Shown piece by piece: positions 6,306 through 11,910 of a DNA stretch of 11,910 nucleotides. Each line of letters begins with the position of its first letter. The first letter of the stretch is position 1. This DNA comes from Alphaproteobacteria bacterium. Lineage in GTDB: Bacteria > Pseudomonadota > Alphaproteobacteria > Acetobacterales > Acetobacteraceae. A program made the position numbers and the translations under genes. The DNA lies in assembly GCA_013298245.1 (NCBI GenBank), contig JAAFHD010000015.1, positions 1 to 11,910 on the forward strand, given 5' to 3'. The notes under the pieces are model-generated. The model did no database searches. It was not told the DNA's origin and saw only the letters and a program-made list of their open reading frames with translations.

Positions 6306-6742
6306 GTCAGGCAGCCCCCGGTGGTGACGCGCACGTCGGCAGTAGCCTGGCGCAGCGTGCCGTCGCTGAACCGGGCGAGCACGATCACGCGCTGCTCTTC
6401 GGCAAGTCGGATGCGGGTTTGCACCTCGGCGCGTGCCATGAAGGGCGTCAGGCGGAAATCGGCAACACCCGGCGTCGGGTTGCGGGTGGCGAAAACATGG
6501 ATGGCGGTGACATGGCGTTCCGCGGTTTGCGGGCTGTCGACCAGCACGGTCAGCGGCACCTGCCCGCCATTCTCGGCGATCGCAGGCAGGCGCAGGGTGA
6601 TGCCGCCCTCCTCGGCGGAGGCATCGCCGATGACGGCGCGGATGGCGGCCGTCACGGCCGGGTCTTGGGTGGCAAGCGCAGGGGTGGCGATCAGCGCGAT
6701 GGCGCCGGCCAGAACACCACGACGGGATGGGGAATAGCGCAT
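6302..6742 (-). CDS. soxY: Sulfur carrier protein SoxY
   Basis: A periplasmic sulfur carrier of 146 residues. The N-terminus SPSRRGVLAGAIALIATPALA is a Tat-type signal with twin Arg at residues 7-8. The mature part has the SoxY fold segments ITLRLPAIAENGGQVPLTVLVDSP (48-71), ATRNPTPGVADFRLTP (85-100, matching the family's NP-P--a-f-ltP pattern) and TRIRLAEEQRVIVLARFSDG (109-128). The C-terminus is VTTGGCLT. The only Cys, at 144, is third from the end, exactly where the sulfur-binding Cys of the canonical GGCGG tail sits, but the last two residues are Leu-Thr instead of Gly-Gly. It overlaps soxZ by ATGA and follows the YeeE-like gene after 39 bp. No Shine-Dalgarno sequence is evident before the ATG. 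Confidence 0.93.
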   Translation of the reverse strand: MRYSPSRRGVLAGAIALIATPALATQDPAVTAAIRAVIGDASAEEGGITLRLPAIAENGGQVPLTVLVDSPQTAERHVTAIHVFATRNPTPGVADFRLTPFMARAEVQTRIRLAEEQRVIVLARFSDGTLRQATADVRVTTGGCLT

Positions 6743-6748
6743 AGGCCG

Positions 6749-6777
6749 GATATAAACACCGCAAACAATCTGTGCAA
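6749..6777 (-). promoter_or_regulatory. Possible internal promoter before soxY
   Basis: The 39-bp gap between the transporter stop and soxY is clearly AT-richer than its surroundings. On the minus strand TTGCAC (6777-6772) and TATATC (6754-6749) are separated by 17 bp. The match to TTGACA/TATAAT is modest (3 of 6 and 4 of 6). Transcription would begin about at the soxY ATG, giving a nearly leaderless message, which would suit the missing ribosome binding site. This is speculative. Confidence 0.3.
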
Positions 6778-6781
6778 TAGG

Positions 6782-7906
6782 CTATTCCAACCGAAACGCC
6801 GGCCGCAGCCAGGCCCCCACCCAATTGCCCAGCAACGCCGGCCCGATCCACACCCAGCCATGCAGGCTGCCGGATGCGACACCTCCCAGGAAGGCGCTGA
6901 TATTGCACCCGCTGGCCAGCACCGCGCCCACCCCCAGCAGCACGCCGCCCAGCAAGGACGCCAGCACTTCCCCACCGCGCGGCCAGCGCCAACCGGCGCG
7001 GCCGGCTAGCCCGGCAGCAACCATGGCGCCGACCGTAAGCCCAAGATCCATAACGGTAATCCGGTCCGCGAATACGGGGCGCAACCATGCCTCCACCCGG
7101 GTCGGTTCCTCCCAGAAGGGCCAGAAGCTGGGGTCATCCCAGCCCAGCGCCGCCACCGCGTGCGAGCCCCACAAAGGAAAGGCCGCGGTGATGGCCCAGG
7201 GCCGGCCCGCCACCCACAGCGTCAGCACCGACAGCCCCGCCAGCACGACTGCCCCCCACCCCAAGGGCCATGGCCCGCGCCAGACATGCCCGCCCGACCA
7301 GGGGATGGATTGCACATTTGTGTGACGTGTTTTCTCCCAAGCCAGGGATGCCCACCACAACGCGCCCAGCACGGCCAAGCTGCCCGCCAGCGCGGCCGGC
7401 ACGCCGACCACTCCTGGCAGCGATACGGCGCCCCAGGCCGGCCAGGCCACCCAGAATTCGAACTGCCAGGCCGCCAGCGTCGCGCCACCCACGAAGGCGG
7501 CCAGGGTGATCCCCATGCGCGGCACGCCGCCACCCACGGCATACAGCGTGCCCGACCCACAGCCGCCGCCCAACTGCATCCCCACGCCGAACAGGAAGGC
7601 GCCGACAAGCAGCGCCACACCCACCGGGAAGACGAAGCCGCGCATGCCAGCATCGGCGGCCAGCAATGGCAGGAAGGCGGCGGTGCATAGCGCGATCAAC
7701 AGCAGCTGCGCGCGCAGCCCGACGCCGCGCCGTTCCAGCAACAGGCGCCGATAGGCCGCGGTGAAGCCGAAGCGCGCATGCAGCAGCGCCGCACCCAGCG
7801 CCGCGCCGATCAACCACAGCGCCGCGTGGCGCGCGCCATAGGCCTGGCCAAGCCATGCCCCGCCGCCCAGTAGCAATGGCAGTGCGATCGCCAGCCTTGG
7901 GTTCAC
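6782..7906 (-). CDS. YeeE/YedE-family sulfur transporter (TsuA-like)
   Basis: An inner-membrane protein of 374 residues, almost entirely hydrophobic, made of two related halves. Each half has a Cys-containing loop characteristic of the family: GVGMQLGGGCGSGTLYAVGGG (107-127, Cys116) and GVGAVLASGCNISAFLGG (325-342, Cys334). YeeE/TsuA is known to import thiosulfate, handing it between conserved cysteines along the pore; other family members are linked to selenium or sulfur-compound uptake. I chose the GTG at 7906 because it overlaps the preceding gene's stop as GTGA; the ATG at 7984 would need a 26-residue, unhydrophobic extension inside that gene. It precedes soxY by 39 bp, which supports a sulfur-compound substrate. 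The usual cytoplasmic partner TusA/YeeD is not encoded in the window. Confidence 0.88.
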   Translation of the reverse strand: MNPRLAIALPLLLGGGAWLGQAYGARHAALWLIGAALGAALLHARFGFTAAYRRLLLERRGVGLRAQLLLIALCTAAFLPLLAADAGMRGFVFPVGVALLVGAFLFGVGMQLGGGCGSGTLYAVGGGVPRMGITLAAFVGGATLAAWQFEFWVAWPAWGAVSLPGVVGVPAALAGSLAVLGALWWASLAWEKTRHTNVQSIPWSGGHVWRGPWPLGWGAVVLAGLSVLTLWVAGRPWAITAAFPLWGSHAVAALGWDDPSFWPFWEEPTRVEAWLRPVFADRITVMDLGLTVGAMVAAGLAGRAGWRWPRGGEVLASLLGGVLLGVGAVLASGCNISAFLGGVASGSLHGWVWIGPALLGNWVGAWLRPAFRLE

Positions 7907-8748
7907 GCCCGCGCCAGCACCAGTCGCGTCAGCCGTCGCGGTGACATCTCGGACAACAGGATGTCCCCGTTGTCGCAGAAGCACATGCCATGCGCGCCGT
8001 TCAGCACCGCGCGGGCACGGCCCAGCAGACGGCCATCGGCGCTGAAGCGTGACAGGCGCGGCACCTGGTCGGTCACGTAGATCTCATCGTTGTGGATCGC
8101 CAGCGCCATCGGCTTGTGGACGTCGGTGATGCTGTGCAGCGAATGGCCATGCTTTGTGAAAATCTGCACGCGCGAATTGTCGCGATCGGCCACCACGATG
8201 CGCCCATCCTTCAGCGTGCGGATGGCGTGCGGGGTGATGAACTGGCCGTCCTTGGTCCCGGGTTCGCCAAAGAGCGGCAGCGGATTGGACTTGGCACGCA
8301 CCTCATGCACCAGCGCCGCGGCATAGCCATCCGCAATCAGGACCCGTTGGGTCGCGGCGCACCAGACTGCATCGCTGGGGCTATTGAACGGCTCGGCCGC
8401 CATATGGAGCCCACCGAAATGCTCCACGACCACCAGATCGGCATCATAGACGACGATCTGATGCGCGTCGCGGTCGGTCACATAAATCCGACCGTCAGCG
8501 CCGACGGACATCTTATGCGCGTCGAAGACGTTATCGGCGAAGGATGTATCCTTGTAGCTGCCATCGGGATTGAGGCGCAGAATCGTGGCCACATTGTCGG
8601 CCGCTTCGATCTCCGGGTCGCGCCTTTGCAACACCAGCACATCGCCGCTGGCCTGCACCGCGACATCCGACACCAGGCCGGCTTGTAGCAGTTGGCCCCA
8701 GGGTCGCTGGATCGAGTAGCGCTTTTCCCCCAATGCGACATTCAACAT
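7903..8748 (-). CDS. NHL-repeat beta-propeller protein (PAL-like), unknown role
   Basis: A 281-residue protein with repeated strand motifs. The best is [19 protein letters not shown] (174-192), an NHL repeat; others start near residues 28, 77, 123, 213 and 251 (for example [20 protein letters not shown] and [17 protein letters not shown]). A six-bladed propeller is likely. The segment [14 protein letters not shown] (137-150) resembles the DGY---R- motif of peptidyl-alpha-hydroxyglycine alpha-amidating lyase-like proteins. That resemblance does not establish catalysis. No signal peptide is visible from the chosen start, so a cytoplasmic location is likely, at odds with its periplasmic neighbours. 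The ATG at 8748 has GGAGG nine bases upstream, inside the end of the Bug gene. The gene starts 5 bp after that gene's stop and overlaps the transporter start, so it sits firmly in the operon. Confidence 0.85.
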   Translation of the reverse strand: MLNVALGEKRYSIQRPWGQLLQAGLVSDVAVQASGDVLVLQRRDPEIEAADNVATILRLNPDGSYKDTSFADNVFDAHKMSVGADGRIYVTDRDAHQIVVYDADLVVVEHFGGLHMAAEPFNSPSDAVWCAATQRVLIADGYAAALVHEVRAKSNPLPLFGEPGTKDGQFITPHAIRTLKDGRIVVADRDNSRVQIFTKHGHSLHSITDVHKPMALAIHNDEIYVTDQVPRLSRFSADGRLLGRARAVLNGAHGMCFCDNGDILLSEMSPRRLTRLVLARA

Positions 8749-8753
8749 GCGGA

Positions 8754-9710
8754 TCAGCCCTCCAACCGGATGCCAAGTTCGCGAATCAACGGCCGCCAGC
8801 GCGCGCTTTCCGCGCGCACCACCGCGTTGAACGCGGCCGCATCGCCGGGTGCGGGCTGCGCGTTGATGTTGCGCAGCACGGTGCGGACCTCCTCGTTCTC
8901 CAGCGCTCGCCCCAGCGCCGCGTTCAAGCGCGCCACCGCTGGCGCGGGCGTGCCACTATGCGTGGACAGCGCCATCCAGGCATCGGCCAGGGCATCGGGC
9001 AGGCCCAGTTCGCGCGTGGTCGGCGCATCGGGTGCGAGCGATACGCGCTCGGTCGCCATCACCATCAGGCAACGCGCCTGGTTGTTGCGCATGGCCAGCG
9101 TGGCGGTGGCGCTGTCGGCCAGCATGGCATCCACCTGGCCCGCCATCATGTCCTGGATGGCGGCCGGCGAGTTGCGGTACGGCACATGCGTCGCCTCGAA
9201 CCCCGCGGCGCGGCGCAGCAATTCCATGCCCAAATGATGCGGGCTGGCGACACCACCGCTGCCGAAAGTGGGTGCGCGGGTGCGCGCAGCGGCGACGAAG
9301 CCGGCGAAGTCGCGCACCGGATTGTCGGCGCGCACGATCAGCATCAGCGGGAAGCGCGCGATCATGCCGATGCCCGTCAGGTCCGCATCAGGATCAAACG
9401 GCAGGCGGGCGAACAGGGCGGGCGCGTAGATCACCATGCCGTTGTCGACCATCAGCAGCGTGTGCCCGTCGCCCGCCGCGCGCGTGACCTGTTCGGTGGC
9501 GAGCTGCCCGCCGGCACCGGGGCGATTGTCCACCACCATCGTCTGGCCCAGCTCAGCGGACATGTGCCGCGCGATCAGGCGCGCCACTGTGTCGGACGGG
9601 CCGCCGGCGCCATAGGCCAGCACCATGCGCATCTGGCGGTCCGGGAAGGATTGCGCGCGGGCGGTGAGGGGAAGGGCGGCCAGCGCCGCCAGGCTGCGTC
9701 GATGCATCAT
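8754..9710 (-). CDS. Bug-family (TctC-type) tripartite tricarboxylate transporter binding protein
   Basis: A periplasmic solute-binding protein of 318 residues, normal for the Bug/TctC family. The signal peptide is [20 protein letters not shown], probably cleaved near residue 19-20. Diagnostic segments are [19 protein letters not shown] (29-47), [20 protein letters not shown] (59-78), [17 protein letters not shown] (149-165) and [20 protein letters not shown] (175-194). Bug proteins bind carboxylates, amides, aromatic acids and similar small compounds; the ligand cannot be read here. The TctA and TctB membrane subunits are absent nearby, as is common for the many Bug genes of such genomes. 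It is the first gene of the run with the NHL protein, YeeE-like transporter and SoxYZ. The ATG at 9710 fits the signal peptide, but no strong ribosome binding site is visible; a second ATG follows at once. Confidence 0.93.
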   Translation of the reverse strand: MMHRRSLAALAALPLTARAQSFPDRQMRMVLAYGAGGPSDTVARLIARHMSAELGQTMVVDNRPGAGGQLATEQVTRAAGDGHTLLMVDNGMVIYAPALFARLPFDPDADLTGIGMIARFPLMLIVRADNPVRDFAGFVAAARTRAPTFGSGGVASPHHLGMELLRRAAGFEATHVPYRNSPAAIQDMMAGQVDAMLADSATATLAMRNNQARCLMVMATERVSLAPDAPTTRELGLPDALADAWMALSTHSGTPAPAVARLNAALGRALENEEVRTVLRNINAQPAPGDAAAFNAVVRAESARWRPLIRELGIRLEG

Positions 9711-9773
9711 GGAAGCAGCATGGCCGCGCGGCGCGCTCTTTCCAAGCGGGTTTGCGCGCGCGAAGCTTCGGCC
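9711..9773. promoter_or_regulatory. Short divergent region between Bug operon and dehydratase
   Basis: Only 63 bp separate the two divergent starts, so the promoters must overlap each other or reach into the coding regions. A 10-bp perfect palindrome, CGAAGCTTCG, lies at 9761-9770 just before the dehydratase start. It might be an operator but is short enough to be chance. No clear -35/-10 pair is visible. Confidence 0.35.
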
Positions 9774-11459
9774 ATGCCGCACCGCTCCCGCATCACGGTC
9801 GATGGTTTGGACCGCGCCTCGCACCGCGCCTTCTGGCGCGCGATGGGGTTGTCGGAGGAAGACCTGGCCAAGCCGAAGGTCGGCATCGTGTCCTTCAAGG
9901 GCGACCAGACGCCGTGCAACCAGACGCACGCCTTCCAGGTGGATGCGGCGCGGCTGGGTGTGGCGGAAGGCGGCGGCGTGCCGCGTGAATTCACGGCACC
10001 CACTGTCTCCGACGGCATCTCGATGAACCATGAGGGGATGAAGTTTTCCCTCGTCTCGCGTGAGCTGGTGGCGGACACGATCGAGGCCACGATGCAGGGC
10101 CTGGCCTATGACGCGCTGCTGGGTTTCGGCGGCTGCGACAAGACCTTGCCCGGCGTGATCATGGGCATGCTCCGCGTCAATGTGCCGGCGATTTTCCTGT
10201 ATGGCGGCAGCGCCTTGCCGGGGCGCTTCCAAGGCCGCGACCTGACCATCCTGGACAGCTATGAAGCCGTCGGCGGGCTGATGGCGGGGACGATGGATGC
10301 GGCGACCGCCCACGCCATCGAGCATGCCTGCTTGCCGACGGTGGGCGCATGCGGCGGGCAATTCACCGCCAACACAATGGCGATGGTGGGCGAGGCGCTG
10401 GGCCTGTCACCGCCCAATTCATCGATGGTGCCGGGCGTGTATTCGGCACGCGCCGCGATAGCGCAGCGGGCTGCGTTGCGGCTTACAAAAATGCTGCGCG
10501 AGGGAGGGCCGCGCCCGCGCGATATCGTGACGCTGCAAGCGCTGGAAAACGCCGCCGCCATCGTTGCCGCGACCGGTGGTTCGACCAACGCCGCGCTGCA
10601 TCTGCCCGCCATCGCGAACGAGGCCGGCATTCGCTTCACCATGGAGGATTGCGCGCGTGTCTTCGCGCGCACGCCGCTGATCGGCGACCTGCGCCCGGGC
10701 GGGCGCTTCACCGCGAAGGATGTGTACGAAGCGGGTGGCGCTGCGGTCATCATCCGCGCGCTGATCGAGGCCGGGCACATGCATGGCGACGCGCTGTGCA
10801 TCACCGGCAAAACGATGCGCGAATCCTATGCCGATGCGGCGCCGCCCGATGGCGAAGTGGTGCGCGCGCCGGCCACGCCCATCGCGCCCGATGGCGGGGT
10901 TGCTATCCTGCGCGGCAACCTCTGCCCCGATGGCGCCGTCATCAAGGTGGCGGGCCTGAAATCGCTGGTGTTCGAAGGCGTGGCGCGCGTCTTCGAGGGC
11001 GAGGATGACTGCGTCGCCGCCATCCGCGCGCGCGACTACGCGGCCGGCCAGGTGCTGGTGATTCGCGGTGAAGGCCCGGTTGGCGGGCCCGGCATGCGCG
11101 AGATGCTGGGCGTCACCGCGCTGATCTACGGCCAAGGCATGGGCGAACAAGTCGCGCTGGTGACCGATGGCCGTTTCAGTGGTGCTACGCGCGGCATGTG
11201 CGTGGGCTATGTGGCGCCCGAGGCCGCGATCGGTGGGCCGCTGGCGCTGCTGCGCGATGGCGACCGCGTGCGGATCGACTGCAAGGCCGCGCGTATGGAT
11301 GTAATGGTCGACGACGCCGAACTGGCCGCACGCCGTGGCGCTTGGGTGGCGCCCGCACCGAAACATCGCGCCGGGTTGTTGGCGAAATACGCGAAGCTGG
11401 TGGGCCAGGCGCCGGGCGGCGCTGTCACACATGAAGGGCCGGCGAACTGGCCCTGGTGA
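9774..11459 (+). CDS. ilvD: IlvD/Edd-family dehydratase, probable dihydroxy-acid dehydratase
   Basis: A 561-residue iron-sulfur dehydratase, the usual length for IlvD. It would convert 2,3-dihydroxy acids to 2-keto acids in branched-chain amino-acid synthesis. Three cluster Cys candidates are visible: TPCNQTH (Cys48), [11 protein letters not shown] (Cys121, with Asp122 and Lys123 as metal-site residues) and [12 protein letters not shown] (Cys193), the pattern of [2Fe-2S] members. [20 protein letters not shown] (79-98), [16 protein letters not shown] (266-281) and [21 protein letters not shown] (464-484, catalytic Ser469) are further family blocks. The start at 9774 fits the usual N-terminus, though an in-frame ATG at 9720 exists and no good ribosome binding site is seen. 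Isolated copies can be sugar-acid dehydratases, so a role in aldonate breakdown is possible. It diverges from the Bug operon by 63 bp, and its stop directly abuts that of the convergent oxygenase. Confidence 0.88.
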   Translation: MPHRSRITVDGLDRASHRAFWRAMGLSEEDLAKPKVGIVSFKGDQTPCNQTHAFQVDAARLGVAEGGGVPREFTAPTVSDGISMNHEGMKFSLVSRELVADTIEATMQGLAYDALLGFGGCDKTLPGVIMGMLRVNVPAIFLYGGSALPGRFQGRDLTILDSYEAVGGLMAGTMDAATAHAIEHACLPTVGACGGQFTANTMAMVGEALGLSPPNSSMVPGVYSARAAIAQRAALRLTKMLREGGPRPRDIVTLQALENAAAIVAATGGSTNAALHLPAIANEAGIRFTMEDCARVFARTPLIGDLRPGGRFTAKDVYEAGGAAVIIRALIEAGHMHGDALCITGKTMRESYADAAPPDGEVVRAPATPIAPDGGVAILRGNLCPDGAVIKVAGLKSLVFEGVARVFEGEDDCVAAIRARDYAAGQVLVIRGEGPVGGPGMREMLGVTALIYGQGMGEQVALVTDGRFSGATRGMCVGYVAPEAAIGGPLALLRDGDRVRIDCKAARMDVMVDDAELAARRGAWVAPAPKHRAGLLAKYAKLVGQAPGGAVTHEGPANWPW

Positions 11460-11910
11460 TCAGGCGCCCTGCAACTGTACTTTCGATTCAGCGGCATGGT
11501 GGAAATTCGCGCGCTGATAGCCGGTCATGAAGTCCGGATAGGTGATCGGTTCCTCATCGCCCGCCAGCGGCGCCATCACGGCGTCATAGGTCGCATCCAT
11601 GAAGAACGGGATCGCGTAACGCTCCCGCCCCGAGCGGTTGATCACCCGGTGCGGCGTGGCGAGCCACCGATGCCCCGTCCAACGCCGCAGCAGCATGCCG
11701 CCATTGATCAGCAGCGCGCCCTCGGGCGCTGGCGCGTCGATCCAGCGGCCGTCGGGCAGCATCAGCGAAAGGCCGGGAATGCGGTTCTGCGCCAGGATCG
11801 TCATGAAGGACGTGTCCATGTGCGGTGCGATGCCGAACTCATTCTCGGGCGTGGTCGGTTCGGTGGGCGGGTAGTGGGACATACGCAGCGTGAACATCGG
11901 CTCGCGGAAG
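11460..11910 (-). CDS. Isopenicillin-N-synthase-like 2-oxoglutarate/Fe(II) oxygenase, partial
   Basis: The C-terminal 150 residues of an oxygenase whose N-terminus lies off the right edge. The visible part starts FREPMFTLRMSHYPP, a typical entry into the catalytic double-stranded beta-helix. Iron ligands are His and Asp in APHMDTS (codons at 11820-11822 and 11814-11816) and His in TPHRVIN (11649-11651). Between them are LSLMLPDGRWIDAP and LLINGGMLLRRWT. The co-substrate motif usually reads R-x-S; here it is RYAIPFF, with Ala (GCG) in place of Ser. Relatives in bacteria and plants oxidise small molecules such as amino-acid or hormone-like compounds; the substrate here is unknown. Its TGA (11460-11462) directly abuts the dehydratase stop, so the two genes converge with no gap. 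Confidence 0.87.
   Translation of the reverse strand, partial: FREPMFTLRMSHYPPTEPTTPENEFGIAPHMDTSFMTILAQNRIPGLSLMLPDGRWIDAPAPEGALLINGGMLLRRWTGHRWLATPHRVINRSGRERYAIPFFMDATYDAVMAPLAGDEEPITYPDFMTGYQRANFHHAAESKVQLQGA

Noticed and set aside
6306..7088. Long upstream extension of the soxZ frame through soxY and the transporter gene
   Set aside because: SoxZ has a standard length from 6305 and the ATGA overlap fixes its start; the rest is a shadow frame.
8733..9773. Plus-strand in-frame extension of the dehydratase of about 347 residues
   Set aside because: It lies opposite the Bug gene, has no recognisable domain, and IlvD proteins begin near the start at 9774.
9711..10361. Minus-strand in-frame extension of the Bug gene, antisense to the dehydratase
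   Set aside because: The signal peptide at 9710 marks the true start; the extension is composition-driven open frame.

Overview
The window is GC-rich (roughly two-thirds G+C by eye), with compact minus-strand operons, ATGA/GTGA stop-start overlaps and a G/C-tract intergenic hairpin element. It carries a Bug-type tripartite-tricarboxylate-transporter (TTT) binding protein, a CUT1 sugar ABC transporter, SoxYZ and an OmpA-family gene. Together these suggest an alphaproteobacterium, most plausibly Acetobacteraceae (Roseomonas-like). That assignment is by gene content and recall, not a database search.

Layout. Positions 1-72 are the last codons of an OmpA-family gene, followed by a clear rho-independent terminator (99-130). 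A decayed OmpA-family paralogue follows (196-551). It lost an internal segment out of frame and is best read as a pseudogene. On the minus strand, 3850 down to 584 is a sugar-type ABC transporter: binding protein, inner-membrane permease 1, permease 2. No ATPase gene is present. The binding-protein gene and the permeases are separated by about 260 bp that hold two diverged copies of a ~90-bp hairpin-rich repeat in inverted orientation.

On the plus strand, 3963-5342 holds an ABHD10-like alpha/beta hydrolase and a RutE-like FMN reductase, a probable two-gene unit. A 73-codon single-membrane-span protein (5344-5565, minus) and a secreted PepSY-domain protein (5675-5989, plus) diverge from a region with an 11-bp-period GTTCAG direct repeat, which looks like an OmpR-family operator.

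The most interesting block is 9710 down to 5979 on the minus strand. It is a tight five-gene run: Bug-type periplasmic binding protein, NHL-repeat beta-propeller protein, YeeE/YedE (TsuA-like) sulfur transporter, SoxY, SoxZ. Two junctions overlap by 4 nt and one has a 5-nt gap. None of SoxA, SoxX, SoxB, SoxC, SoxD or TusA lies in the window, nor do the TctAB membrane partners of the Bug protein. The set looks like an organic-acid or organosulfur capture protein joined to a sulfur-uptake and sulfur-carrier module.

Divergent from this run is an IlvD/Edd-family dehydratase (9774-11459). It meets, stop codon to stop codon, the C-terminal part of an isopenicillin-N-synthase-like 2-oxoglutarate/Fe(II) oxygenase that runs off the right edge. 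No tRNA, rRNA, CRISPR array or transposase was seen. The longest gene-free stretch is 2269-2527.
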